The notes: generated by a model from the letters alone, not told the origin. Positions 25,599-38,640 are shown, counted from the first letter of the stretch. The stretch: 64,000 bases of DNA from Paraspadella gotoi (GCA_051294375.1 JBJCIZ010000239.1:4843581-4907580), one strand, 5' to 3'. Numbers and translations: made by a program.

Positions 25599-26278
25599 AA
25601 TGGATTTTCGGACAGCTTCAAACTCACCCTCAAACCCATTTTTTCCCATTTTTTTCCTGACCCTATATTTCCTTCTCTTTCGTTTATCATCACACCTCTC
25701 TACTATTTCTCTTCTCTCTTCTATTTTTTCTTCTTCTTTTTCTTTTCTTTTCTTTTCTTTTCTTTTCTTTTCTTTTCCTATTTTCCTTTTCTTTTCTTCT
25801 TTTTTCTCTATGCTGTCTTATATCATCCTTTTTATTCTCCGCTCTTCCTCTCACTAATTATTTCTCTCTTCTGTATGATTATAACTCTTAGTAAATCGCT
25901 CTCTTATTTTCTTCTCCGATAATTTATCAACATTTAATTCTAGGTTTAAACCTTTCTCACTTTCCCGTCACATACTTTTTTACGAAGCTTATTAAAATTT
26001 TTTTTCCACGATTATCTTTTTAAAGATTTTAATTATTCATTATTCCTTCAAACCAATTCCACGTTTCTCTTTATTGAACAAACAAAAATCAAAATACTCA
26101 ATTTAAATTCTTGAGGCCAACACAAATCCACAGTACAGGAATTATTCACAGTGGCTCTGTAAAGATCACCCATTTATTGCTGTAAAGATTAAAAGTCGCT
26201 CCTGCAAAGATTCTACCACTGACTCCTGCAAAGCTCTTTGCCCAGAAAATATGGCATTCCTGGGGGAACTTACCTCCA

Positions 26279-26328
<50 letters not shown>

Positions 26329-27757
26329 CTCCTCCTCTCTCTCTTACTCTCTCCGCGATGGGTATTTTCTCCAGGTGGTGGTCTCGTTCGTCTCTTCTGA
26401 TCGTCGTCGTCGTCGTCGTCGTTCTTCCATTTTTTCTCCTTTCCTGGTCTCCCTTCCCTCCTCCTCCCCTCCTCTCCTCCTGCCTCCTCCTCCTCCTCTT
26501 TCACACGTCCTCCATCTTTCTTCTTGTCATTCAACCTCCTTTCGTTTTTCTTCGCACGCGGCGAAAACCTTTGAACCGCGTCGTCGTCGTTCGTCGTCGT
26601 CGTCTTCATTCATCGTCGTCGTTCTTCGTTGTCATCGTTTATGGTCGTCGTCTCGTCTTTATGTCGTTTTCATCGTCTTCATCATCGTCGTCGTCTTCCA
26701 TTGTTCATCGTTATGGTTCGTCTTCTTCGACTTTGTCGTTTTATCGTCTTCATCATCGTCGTCTTTCTTCGTTGTCATTGTTATTTGGTCGTCGTTCTTC
26801 TCTTTTTCGTTTTCATCTCTTCATCGTCGTCGTCGTCTTCGTGTCAATCGTTTATGGTTCATCGTCTTCGTTGTTGTCGTTTTTTTGTCGATTTTAACGT
26901 CTTCTTACATTTTCGTCGTTTTTGTCATCGTCGTCGTTGTTGTAATCGATGTTTTTGTTTGTTGTGGTGTCTTCTTTCTTCGTTGACGTCTTTGTCGTCG
27001 TCATCGTTGTCATCATCTTCATCGTCTTTTCTTCGTGTCGTCGTTCGACGGTCGTCATACTATAGTCGGTCTTCTTCGTTATCATCGTTTTCGGTTCGTC
27101 GTTCTGTCATTCATCGTCGTTCTTCTACTCGGCCGTCGTTCCTTGCACCTCATATCACGAGGGTCTTGTTTGTTACGAATCTCGCGCCGTTTGCATGACA
27201 TCTGCCGTGCAGCTGCTGTGTATCTGCATGCGTTTACGGAAACGATTACTGTACAGTTTCCTTTTTTCTTTCTTTTTTTTTGCGATTTGTTTCTCATTTA
27301 TTGGTTTAGTTGTTTCAGAAATCCGTTTTGAATTAATACAGAAGACTTTTTAGATAATTATCCAAGGAAAATTGGCTGCGTTTTTTTTTCAGCTTATTGA
27401 TTGGAAGGATATTATGTATATTAGAAGCCGGACAAGCTTGTCAGAAAAGAAAAAAGCAACAGACAAAAAACGTCAAAACAAGAAAAAGCCTAATTTAAAC
27501 AGACGGAAACGGAAAAAAATAAAAAAACTTCCAAACTTCAACTAGAAAAAAAAATTCTCAAAAGTTGTAAAAAGTTAAAATCGTCACCCGGAAAAGTTTC
27601 AAATTGTCAAAATTAAAAGGAAAAAAAAATAATAAAAACAGAATAATCAAAGTAAAATTAGAAAAGAAAAAATTTCGTTCAAATATTCAAACACAGACTG
27701 ACGGATTTTTTTGACAACTTTTATCCGTTTACATCCACGGAGGGACCTCCTGTTCCA
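25593..27757 (+). repeat. Unit Z, copy C (forward)
   Basis: This copy has the same order as copy A. It begins directly after the palindrome centre and continues through a CT-rich block (27758-28085) into inverted arm X, which probably shows the sequence hidden by the N gap after copy A. Confidence 0.9.
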
Positions 27758-27758
27758 A

Positions 27759-27790
<32 letters not shown>

Positions 27791-27848
27791 TCTTTCTTCT
27801 CTCCTCTCCTCTCTCTCTCCTCTCTCTTCTCACACTCTCTCTCTCTCT

Positions 27849-27897
<49 letters not shown>

Positions 27898-28016
27898 ATC
27901 TATTCTTATCTATCTATCTATCTCTCTCTCCTCTTTCTTTTTCTCTCCCTGTTCATCTCTTTCCCTACCTGAAACTATATCATCATTTCCTCTCTCTCTC
28001 TCTCTCTCTTCTCTCT

Positions 28017-28068
<52 letters not shown>

Positions 28069-28085
28069 CTCTCCCTCACTCTCTC

Positions 28086-30210
28086 CCTCTCTCTTTTCTT
28101 CTACCCGACTAACATTATCATTCATTTTTTCTGGATACTTGGATTTTCCCGGCATCAACGCATCCTCCATCTTTCTCCTCTCCTCCCTCCTCCTCCTCCT
28201 AATTTCAACAGTAATTTTCTAATTTTTAGCCTAAAAAATTTCACTTCTAGTAATTCAGAAACCCGGCGTTACATTGTCCCGGTTAGTTACTGGCCCAAAA
28301 TTTTTTCATTCGATATTTTTTCATTTTTCGAACTCAAAAAACATCTTAAGTTTCAAAATCGTTTTAATTTTCAAACTAGGTATTTGTCTTTCGTTTAAGT
28401 CTTTTAAGCACAATTAATTAAGTTTTCATTCTTTAAAATTAAATAGCTTTTTTTTTTTAAAATTCTCTTGCGTTAATACTCATTCGTTTTTCGAAAACAC
28501 AATTTTAATTTTGGAGTTTTCTCACATTCAATCAACATTGTCTCCACTTTCAGATTAACGATTCTCAACGTGCTCCTTCCGCTTTCTTCACTTCGGACGA
28601 GGATTTAGGTTCTTCAACAAATTCGCTTCAGATTCTAGATAATTCCGCTTCGCCACTTTCGCCTTTTTCAATATTCTCTCGCTTCCGACTTTCGTTTCTT
28701 CAACATCGCTCAAGACTCTCACTAGCCATTTCTGGCTTTGAACTCGCTTTTTTTCCAACTATTCTCTACGCATCAAATTACGCTTCCTTATCGCTTTCAC
28801 CAATCTTCAGGGGATTTTCGCTTCGCACTTCAGCTATTTTCAATCTTTGGACTTTGAAAACTCTTGGAACTTAAACATCGCTACAGACTCACTACAAGCA
28901 TTTTCCGCTTCTCCACTTCCGCTTTTTTTCAATCTTCCATCCGCTTCTTCATCCCACCATGTGGAGGTCACGTTCCGTTGATCTTTTTTTTTTTCACCCT
29001 CGGAGGTGGCGTCGTATTTTTATCCCGGAGGCGTGACTGCGTTGCAAAAGCATTGATAATTGTGAGAGTTGGGGATGCATCGTTGTTGAAGAAATGATTA
29101 TTGTGAGATTTGTGATTGCAAATCGTTGTGAGAGATGATAATGTGTGTGAGTCGGTGATGCATCGTGTGAAAGATGATAATTTGTGAGAAATTGAGGATC
29201 ATCGCGTTGAGAAATTGATAATTTTGAGATGTTGAAATTGAATCACATGAGAGATGATAATTGGTGAGAGTTGGATAACCATCGCGTGAGAAATAATAAA
29301 TTGTTATGAGTTTGCCGATTGCATCCCGTGAGAGACGATAAACTGGCACAGTGTGAGATCAAATTATTGTGCTTGAACTACGATTGTGCCCATCTGAGGG
29401 TGTTTAGTTGCATTTAATTATTAAAGTAGTAATAGTTAAAATTGATCATTTTAGTGAAAGGTGATATTCGTAAAGGATCAGAATACAGAATACAGTCTGA
29501 TCGAAGCTCAGTGGACTGCTTCATAAGCAGTGCTATATATTGAACGGTTCTGTCATAATTACTGCTCTTTAATAGTTCATGAGTCAGACATGATAATTGT
29601 ATGCAGGTGTACAATAAAAATCTTCTGTCTTTCTGCTACCAAAAAAAAAAATCCTTGGCCTAAAAAATTAATTCAAATTTCCAGAATTAAAATTACTAAA
29701 TTTTCCCCCCTTTTTTTTTTCAAAAGTAATTATTCGAAGCGGCGATGTATATTTTTTTTTTAATAACGCGTAGTGGTTACTTTATTGAGTTCTTCCCTCC
29801 CCCGTGCCCCCCTTTCGCGGTCGAATTTTTTTTCTTCTGTTCTGTTTATTTTTTTTTCTTCCGCTTGTATGGCGTGACATGCCGAGGACGGCCCGAGAGA
29901 GAAGAAGATTTGCCTCTTTCTCCCGCGGGAGGGCTTTAGGGACGGGCGTTTAGGTGGGGCGGTGGGGGGGGCGGGGTGGAAATGGAGTTTGACGTGGGCG
30001 TGCCCTTGGCGATTGGCTGGAGATTTAGATGGGGGTTTGGGAAGTGACGTTATGGTGAGGGCTGGAGCGATGTGCTGGAGGTTGGGCGATGTTGTGGGGT
30101 GTGCGGAGTTAGGGAGATGGGACATGGAGTTATGAGATTGGGCCTAAAGTGATTTTAGTGATGTAGCAGTGACTGGCTGGTGATATTTGTGACGGCGGTC
30201 CGTGGATATT
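28086..30210 (-). repeat. Inverted arm X
   Basis: This is the reverse complement of 1-2046, including the CCT repeat (28185-28200), the AGCGAA-like repeats and the minisatellite (29040-29345). It extends slightly beyond the part visible at the left edge of the window. Confidence 0.85.
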
Positions 30211-30730
30211 TGTAGCCGAGTGAAGACTCAAATGAAGAATATAGAGACGAGGAAGAACGAAGTATCTGCTGTGCGAAATTAGAGTCTGAACATTGAAAAG
30301 ATGTTATTTCGATGCTATATTTATACAGCGTGATTGCTTGACAAAAAATTCAATGGCCTGAGTAATGTTTGATCATTTTATGAATACGGTAGGAAAAATT
30401 ATGAAAGGCTGTCGTAAATTTTTTTCAATCTGAAAGTAAAGGCAATGAGGCGATTGAAATTACGGGGTCTGTCTATTCACCGATATTTCACTGCATTTAC
30501 TTATGCGCATCTTGCTTCGTAAAAGTAAATCGCCGTCAGAACATCCAAGAAGTAGACCCCGAGTTGAATTCTTTATTTCTAAATTTAAAAAAACATCGGC
30601 CGTCGTGCGTGAAAAGAGGCTAGGTGAGGAGGGGCTTCGCCTGGCGCACAGCGATGTCCTGCATCGCCGCGTCGTAGCGAAAGTTAATAATAAAGTGACA
30701 GTGTTTTGCGCTTCGGTCGTATTCCATGTG
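30211..30730. other. Spacer between inverted arm X and a gap; no firm gene
   Basis: A frame from 30503 begins MRILLRKSKSPSEHPRSRPR and is basic for about 80 codons before it runs into a CT microsatellite and the N gap. It has no motif I recognise and its sense cannot be tested here. Confidence 0.3.
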
Positions 30731-30849
30731 ACGTTCGACCGTTCTTTCCTCTCTCTCTCTCCTCTCTCTCTCCTCTCTGCTCTCTCTCTCTCTCTCTCTC
30801 CGGCGTCTTCCTTCTCTCTCTCTTTATGGACTTATCTCTTCTTGGGGGT

Positions 30850-30874
30850 NNNNNNNNNNNNNNNNNNNNNNNNN
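30850..30874. other. Assembly gap, 25 N
   Basis: Twenty-five N between a CT-rich run and a GA-rich run, immediately before inverted arm Y. Confidence 1.
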
Positions 30875-33013
30875 GAGAAAGAGAGAGAGGAAATTCGTGA
30901 ATGGCTGAAGCGTTTTTACAAAAAAAGTGTGAAAAAAAGAGAAAATTAAAAATTTCTCAATATTTTTCTTTTCAAAATTAAAATTCAACGCGAAGGAAAC
31001 TTCACTTTTTCACAAACACATTCAAAAAATTAAAATTAAAAATTTGCTTTTTTTGACTTATGTTTTAAGACACACAAAACGTGCGCTAATCGAGAGGGAG
31101 ATCCAACACACTTCGGAAAATGTTTAAAAGATCTTTTAAAACGATAAAAAATTAATATCTTGACTTTGAATTTGGTGTTAATGTGCAATAGTTTAACTGT
31201 ACTATGTTTGAGGAATTAAATTGTTAAAACCATACCTCTTAAAGTTATACAATAAAAAAAGAAGAAGAAGGAAACTACAAGCTTTCAATCAAGACTATAT
31301 TAATTATATTAATATTAATTATATTATATTAATTCAGTATTATATTCATTCCTGATATTATTGATAGTAGGAGCATTTAATTTTGCATAAATTTGTAGTA
31401 AATTTAAATATTAACAAACATACGTGAACGATGATGACGAGTGAGAGAGAAGTTCGAAAAAACTTGGGTGAGATTTTCTTTGCTTCAGACGAAAGTCTGA
31501 AGACGAGGAACGCGAGATTCTGTTTAGTACTCGATTCATCACTGAGAGAGAGACGAAGAGGGGGAGAGAGAGAGACGAGAGAGAGAGAGAGCAGAGAGAG
31601 AGAAGAGAGAGAGAGAGAGAAGAGAGGTCGTGAAAATGAAATAGTAAAGAAAGAAGCTGAAGAATGCGGAAGCGATAATACGTCAGAGAGAGAGAGAGAG
31701 AGAGACAGAGACAGAGCGAAAAGAAAGCAAGAAAGAGCTTTGGGAGATTGAGTCACACAACTTGAACGGTCAACGGCAAAACGAGTCTCGTAGATTTATT
31801 ATTCTCAGTCGCGAGAGGTGTTTCATTGATGGAAAGGAAAAACACTGTGGGGAGACGGACGAACTCGGGACGTTGCACAGTAATTTTATGAGGCTAAAAT
31901 CTTGAAACATTTTTCTATTTCAACGTGGGTGATTTGAAACATACGGCCCTTACAAATGAATGGATAATTTGTATTATAGTTGTGCCAGTCTACTTACTAC
32001 TCTTTGTAGAGTCTTTGTTGTTGTTGTTGTAGAAATGCATTCGCCATAATTGCTAACATATTTCCAAAGAACAACACGAACGTTCCCCTCCCTCCAAAAA
32101 AATTAAATATTAAAATAAATGAATAAAAGTAAATAAATAAAACAGTGGTATTTTAAATATTATTATTTATTTTAAAATCTAAAAAGGAATCTGACCTTTT
32201 TTTTCCGCCTTTTTACAAAACATTTTATATACAAAAGGAAAAAAAAGAATGTATATTGTTTTTAATTCTTTGAAACAACGACGACTATCACTACGAAGAA
32301 GATGACGACGACGACAACGAAGATGATGATGCCGACGATGACAACGACGACGAAAACCAGGACGACAACAAAGATGATAATGATGACGATAACGACGACG
32401 ACGACGACGACGACGACGACGTCCCTCTCGGAAAAGACCAACGGTTTCGTTCTGAAGGGAAAAAAAAGTGGCTCCGCGAAAATGGAAAGAATGAAAGGCG
32501 GTAGTGAATGAGGAAAACTGGCGAAGATTGAAAAAAAAGAAAAGGGAAAAAATGGGAGGAAAGAAAAAAGGAAAGTGGAGGAAAGGAGAGAGAGGAGAGT
32601 GGAGGAAAGAAGAGAAAGGAAAATGGAGGAAAGAAGGAAAAGGGGAGAGTGGAGGAAATGAAAGGAAAGTGGAGGAAAGGAAAGAAAGGAGAGTGGAGGA
32701 AAGGAGAGAAAGGAGAGAGTAGGAAAAGTAAGGAAAGTGGAGAAAAGGAAGGAAAGGAGACTGGAGAAAAAGAAAAAAAGTAGAGGAAAGGAGAGTGGAG
32801 GAAAGAAAGGAAAGGGTAGATTGGAGAAAAAGAAAGGAAAGTGGAGGAAGGGAGAAAAAAGAGAGTGGAGGAAAGGAGGAAAGGAGAGTAGAGGAAACGA
32901 AAGGAGAGTGGAGGAAAGGGGAGAAAGTAGGAAAGTGGAGGAAAATAAAGGAAAGGATAGCGAAGAAAAGAGAGGGAGGAGAGTGGAGAAAAAGAGAAAG
33001 GGGAGTGGAGGAA

Positions 33014-33016
33014 CAA

Positions 33017-33064
<48 letters not shown>

Positions 33065-33068
33065 ACGA

Positions 33069-33100
<32 letters not shown>

Positions 33101-33112
33101 AAAAAAGAAAAA
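33014..33112 (-). repeat. GAAA microsatellite (partner of 18460-18577)
   Basis: A long gaaa run with one gaac unit. It is the mirrored form of the CTTT array in arm Y. Confidence 0.85.
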
Positions 33113-33194
33113 AAAAAGATAAGATCTTAAACAAAAATCCCAAACTCGACCCCCTACAAAAAAAACTAATACTCCAATACTCTAATACACTACT

Positions 33195-33350
33195 CCACTA
33201 ATACCATAATACTCAAATGCTCTACCTCCCACTCTACGAGGCAGAAACACGAGGCGCCTTTTATAAACTACGCGCAAGTTTCTCTGCCGAGCCGCGCCGC
33301 GCCGCGCCGCTCGTCGCTTGGCGCCGCTTCGGGTCAAAAATGGCCTCCGC
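33195..33350 (-). promoter_or_regulatory. Inverted copy of the CpG-rich TATA-box segment
   Basis: The minus strand carries the same TATA box (CTTTTATA on the plus strand at 33258-33265) and a CpG-dense block that differs from the left copy in the number and order of gcg units and by an extra A ('ggcgccaagc' against 'ggcgccagc'). The TATA box and the 'ggccattttt' word are unchanged. Confidence 0.45.
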
Positions 33351-33515
33351 AATTAGGATCACAAAAAGATTCCCCTCTTTCTTTTCTTTCTTTTCTTTCT
33401 TTTCTTTCTTTTCTTCTTTCTCTATTTTTTTGTTGCGGGGGGAATGACGGGCTGAATGGGAGGAAGAGAAAGACAGAAATAAAGATGCTGAAAAACGAAA
33501 GAGAGAGAGAGAGAG

Positions 33516-33600
<85 letters not shown>

Positions 33601-34294
33601 AGTGGGGAAAGCGAAGTCGTATGAAAAGCATAGAACCAGTTAAGAAATCGAGTCTGTATAATCGATATGGAAAATCTCTCTTTAAAATAATTCTGAGAGA
33701 AAAGTCAGAAATGAATTTTTTTACTGATGTATGAGATTTATTGTTAATGTGGTGACCTTAAATTCGATCTTATGTATTATGCAATGATGAAAATTGAACA
33801 GTTACTTGTTTCACTATGTTTGTTTAGATTTTAATAGGTTTATTTTCTATGATTTTGTTTATTGTGTTAAATTATTTGAGATTTATTAATAATCTAAATC
33901 TTTACGTTACCGTTGTTTTTCTAATTAAAGTGATGTTGTTTTAATAGTTATTTTATTATTTATTTTATTCTATTTGTTAATGTATTTGTAGTTGGTGTTT
34001 TTGTTGTTGTTAATTCGCTATCGCTTTTACTTAATCTGTTTATGCTGTTGTTATCGTTGTTATTCTCACAGTTATTTTGTTATTGTTATTGTTTTATTTT
34101 CTTTGTTTTAGTTGTTTTTTAGATGTTTTTGTTGTTGTTGTTGTTATTTCGCCGCCGACGAGTCTAACGTCAAAATGTTTCCTCGAGTCTAATTTCTCTG
34201 CTCAATGGATTCTTTGGCGTTGGGCTGAGGCCAAGGAACCCAAGAAGGAGGGGGGAAGGGTTGGGGCAAAAGGGAGAGTTGTGAAGGGAGGGAA

Positions 34295-34345
34295 AGATAA
34301 GATAAGATAAGATAAGATAAGATAAGATAAGATAAGATAAGATAA
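34295..34345 (-). repeat. GATAA pentamer array
   Basis: Ten clean gataa units, without the shifted unit present in the left arm. Confidence 0.85.
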
Positions 34346-34539
34346 GGAAAAAGAGAAAAAAAGGGAGAAAGAAAAAAAATGAAAGAAAGAAAAAAAAATA
34401 GAGAGAAAAGGAAAGAAAAAAAAAGGAAAGAAAGGAAGAGAAAAAAAGGGAGAGAGAAAAGAATTAAGGAAAAGAAGGAGAACGCGATAGGAAGAGTTAA
34501 GGGAAAGAGAGAGGAGAGAGGAAAGGGAGGTAGGAGAAG

Positions 34540-34602
<63 letters not shown>

Positions 34603-35926
34603 AGGAAAGAAAAGAAATCAGAGAAAGAAAGAAGGAAAGAGAAAGTAGGAAAGAAAGAAAGAAAAAAAAGAAAGAAAAAAAGAAAGACAAAAAAGAAGAA
34701 CAAGAAGAAAAAAGCAGGAAGAAAAAAAAGTGAAAAAAAGAGAGGGACGATTAGGAAAGACAAAAGAAAAATGGCATCCTGGTGATGGGAGTAAGCAAAA
34801 TGTCCATTAGCTATACAGTCGGTAGTATGAATGTATGTTTTTATATATATAACTTCGGTGAGTGAAAAGAATTATTAATAGGAAATAGAGAGAACGAAAA
34901 AAAAAGAAACAAAATGAAACATAGGAGAGACTAAGTCTATAGCACAAAAAGAAAAAAAGAAGAAAAAAAATTAGAGAATGTAAAAGAGAAAGAAAGAGAG
35001 AGAGAGAGAGAAAGAGAGTGTTTAAAAGGACTGTAAAACTTTAGCGAGTGAGAGGACGGTCGAGAATGTTGTAAAAAGTCTTTTTCTTTAACAAACTGAT
35101 GATGTCTAAGAAAACTTGTTTGACGACGACCAGAAAGACTCCGAGACCGAGGAAAATATAGAAGAAAAGGAAAGGAGAAAAGGAAAGGAAAAGGAGGTAA
35201 AGAAGAAAAGAAAAAAATAAGAAAAGAAAGAAATGATGAAAAGAAAAGAAAAGAAAAACCAAAACCAAAACTCAATCAAATTATGAGAAAAAAAAAACAG
35301 AAAAAAAAGCTAAACGACCGAAAACAAAATCTTTGCTCATTGAATGGAAATCGCCGTGAAATGGAGGAAAGAAAAAAGAAGGAAAGAAAAAAGGAGAAAA
35401 GAAATGAAGAGAAAAAAGGAAAGAAAAAAGGAAGAATGAAAAAAGGAAGAAAGAAATGAAAAGAAAAAAAGAGGGAAAGAAAATAGGAGAAAAAAGGAGG
35501 ACAAAATGAAGAGAAAAAAGAAAAAAAAAGGAGGAAAGAAAAAAGGAGGAAAAAATGAAGACAAAAAAATAAGGAAAGAAAAAAGAAGGAAAGAAATGAA
35601 AAGAAAAAAGAAGGAAAGAAAAAAGGAAGAAAGAAAAAAGAAGGAAAGAAAATAGGAGAAAAAAATAAGAAAAGACATGAAAAAAGAAGAAAAAAAAGGA
35701 GGAAAGAAATGAAGAGAAAAAAAGAAGGAAAGAAAAAAGGAGGAAAGAAATAAAGAGAAAAAAAGGAAAGATAAAAGGAGGAAAGAAAAAATGAAGAAAG
35801 AAAAAAGGAGGAAAGAAAAAATGAAGAAAGAAATGAAGAAAAAAAAAGGAAAAAATAAAACAAAAGAAAAATTGGGGAAAAAAAAGTAAATAAGAAAGGA
35901 GGAAAAATTGTATAAACAAGATGGAA

Positions 35927-35970
<44 letters not shown>

Positions 35971-36392
35971 AAGTTGTGAATCAAAGTGTGAAGGACGTCA
36001 AGCATTTTTTTTCACTCCTATGTTTCCTTCATTTTTTTTTTTTTAGACTTCGCCACTTTGAAAGAAGAAAAAATGTTTTAGGTAGTAAGAAATGCGGCTT
36101 GGCTCTCTTCTTTAAACTGTTGACGTGCTTTCTGTGATTTTCTTTTATTGTATCTTTTGGTCTTTTTTTTCATCTCGTCTCATTCTCATTAAAATATAGG
36201 GTTAGAAATTAGTTTTTGGTCCAAAAAAAAAATCGTTTTACTCCAGTTTGTTATTTACGCAATCGTATTGTTCTATCGTCTAACCTTTAAACTGTTTAAG
36301 AAGTCACATATTTTTGTTCTGAGTCAAACGGATCTACATATTTGTGAACATTGCGACACACATCTGGGGAACAACTTTCTTTCTTTTTTTTT

Positions 36393-36395
<3 letters not shown>

Positions 36396-36490
<95 letters not shown>
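36396..36490 (+). repeat. CT microsatellite
   Basis: CT run with two interruptions in AT-rich DNA. A second CT run lies at 36595-36650 and a GA run at 36755-36810. Confidence 0.85.
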
Positions 36491-36491
<1 letters not shown>

Positions 36492-36814
36492 TTCTCTCCG
36501 CTTTGCTAAGAGTCGAAGTCATTAGGCGAAAAAAAGTACTTCCCTTTCCATTTTCTCCCGTCCATTTTTCAACGCATACATATCACTGTTCTCTCTTCTC
36601 TCTCTCTCTCTCTCTCTCGTCGTTCTCTCTCTCTCTTCGTCTCTCTTCTCATCTCTGTTTCCTTTTTCTTTAACTAAAGCTTAAAACTGACTGCCCTTGA
36701 CATCCGCGGTTAGGCTCTACCATCCAAGAAGCCCCATTCAAAATTCCAGAGAGAGGACGAGAGAGAGAGAGAGAGGACGAGAGAGATGAGAGAGAGAGAG
36801 AGAGAGGAGGAAAA

Positions 36815-37078
36815 TTTTCTTACGGAAGTTTTAAAACAAATAACAGTTATTTTTACCTTATTTTACCTTACTTTCAGTTTTTAATATGAAGAAAAAATAT
36901 CGTTTACTTACTAATTTATTTAAATTTTTTAACAATTATTTAATTTTTTTTTTTCTGCTTTTTCGTATTCTTATTTTTCTTATTTCTGTTCGTTTGATTT
37001 CTTATTGGAAAAGGATCGGCAAGGCACGGATTACGCCCTCAGTTGATTTACTCTTCAAGGATTGAAGTTACTTACTTC
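36815..37078 (+). repeat. Repeat P, copy 1
   Basis: From 'ttacggaagttttaaaac' to 'caaggattgaag'. It is repeated in direct orientation at 38063-38302 with indels and a replaced middle section. Confidence 0.8.
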
Positions 37079-37158
37079 ATTCATTCGTTCATATCGTTCA
37101 TTCGTTCATTCATTCATTATTTCATTTCACAGTTATTCACAAGGACGATCATCTAATT

Positions 37159-37290
37159 TATTTATTAATTATTATTATTATTATTATTAATTATTATTAT
37201 TATTATTATTATATTATTATTTATATCTATTATTAATTATTATTATTATTAATAATTATTATTTATTTATTATTTTATAATTTTATAATT
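37159..37290 (+). repeat. TTA trinucleotide microsatellite
   Basis: Runs of tta and att with short interruptions. Confidence 0.85.
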
Positions 37291-37400
37291 TCATTTATAA
37301 ATTTTTGTTTTCGTCGGAGTGTTTTAAACATAAGCAGTCTGGCTGAAAAGAGAGAAAGGCGGTTGAAGCTTTCGTTTTATCTCTCCTCTCTCTCTCTCTC

Positions 37401-37435
<35 letters not shown>

Positions 37436-37469
37436 GTGTCTCGTCTATCTGCTCTTCTCTAAATCTCTC

Positions 37470-38052
37470 TCTCGGTCCTCCATTTTCTTGCCATTCCTAT
37501 GCGGCGCAAAATGTCAAATTCAGTCCGAGAGATGAAAATTTTTTCTCGAATTTTCTTTCTATCTTGTTTTAGTTGAATCTTCTTTTGGATTTCAATGTTT
37601 ATCGCTTAACTTAAAATTCAGTTGAAATAAAATTTCACTTGCGGTGATAAACAACTTCAGTCCACTTGTATTTGAACATATAATCGTCGAGAAATTTCGA
37701 AATGAGAAAATATCAATCACACTTATTCTCAGTTTCAATTCTAAAATATTCTCACCCGTTATCGGTTCAAATGTAATACCTCTCCGCTAGTCTTTAAGTT
37801 TTTTTGGTTGTAATCACTCTTGCTTTTTTTTCCCCGCGCGAATTAAATTTTCCAGATGAAAACTCGATGTACAAATTTCTGGCTTTCATGTTTTTCGGAC
37901 ATAAAGAATCGAATGAGAGGGAGAAAATATTAAAAAAAAATATTAAGAGGAAAACTGAAGAAATATTAAGAAAAAAAGAAAATAAAAATAAAAAAAAAGG
38001 CTATAATTTCCAGCGACGGGACCGCAGTTTGCTTTATGGCGCAATAATATTA
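37470..38052 (+). repeat. Repeat Q, forward
   Basis: From 'ggtcctccattttcttgcc' to 'gcgcaataatatta' at the N gap. The reverse complement is at 38741-39320. Each copy is flanked on its outer side by a CT or GA microsatellite. The frame 37804-38139 crosses the gap and is not credible. Confidence 0.85.
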
Positions 38053-38062
38053 NNNNNNNNNN
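38053..38062. other. Assembly gap, 10 N
   Basis: Ten N between repeat Q and the second copy of repeat P. Confidence 1.
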
Positions 38063-38302
38063 GAGAGAAATATTTCTTACGGAAGTTTAAAACAAATAAC
38101 AGTTATTTTACCTTATTTTACCTTACTTTCAGTTTTTAATGAAGAAAAAATATCGTTTATTACTAATTATTTAACATTTTGGTTGGTCGCTATCATCCAA
38201 ATTATTTTTATTATTTTCTTTTAGTTTATTTCTTGTTATTGAAAAGGATCGTGCAGACACGGATTACGCCCTCAGTTGATTTACTTTCAAGGATTGATAT
38301 TT
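38063..38302 (+). repeat. Repeat P, copy 2
   Basis: Matches 36815-37078 at both ends ('cttacggaagttt', 'ggattacgccctcagttg'), with a different middle section (38175-38225). Confidence 0.8.
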
Positions 38303-38636
38303 GGATAAAATTGGTTAACGGCGATTGAGTTAGTAATAAACTTTTGTTGAACATTTTGATATTTGATTTTAACTCATATTGATGAAGCTTGTCATTATCT
38401 TGTAAGAGTGATGGAGGCCTTAAACCACCAAAGCCTGTCCAAAGTCAGGGCAAGATAGCTTGTTTTATAAATCAATGGAAAATTTTTATATTGGTCGTAC
38501 CAATTTCATAACATTTAACTAATATCAGCAGGAAATTCAAGCTCAAATATATACTGTTAAAAATCCATCAATGACGTTCATGCGAGAGAATCGTTTTTCG
38601 TAAATCCCTTATCTCACTTTCTCGTTTTATTACAGA

Positions 38637-38640
<4 letters not shown>
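38303..38640. other. No gene seen
   Basis: AT-rich DNA between repeat P and a CT run. No open frame of note. Confidence 0.5.

Larger units (their letters stand above)
30880..35999 (-). repeat. Inverted arm Y
   Basis: This is the reverse complement of 15628-20760, with every internal block in mirrored order. The purine-rich tract (about 34345-35985) gives F/S-rich frames on the minus strand and K/E-rich ones on the plus strand, neither of which is a real gene. Confidence 0.9.

Noticed and set aside
1-30210. Arms X as terminal inverted repeats of one giant transposon
   Set aside because: The arms are indel-rich, one end lies in a microsatellite, there is no target duplication, and gaps lie inside; a join artefact or segmental inversion explains it better.
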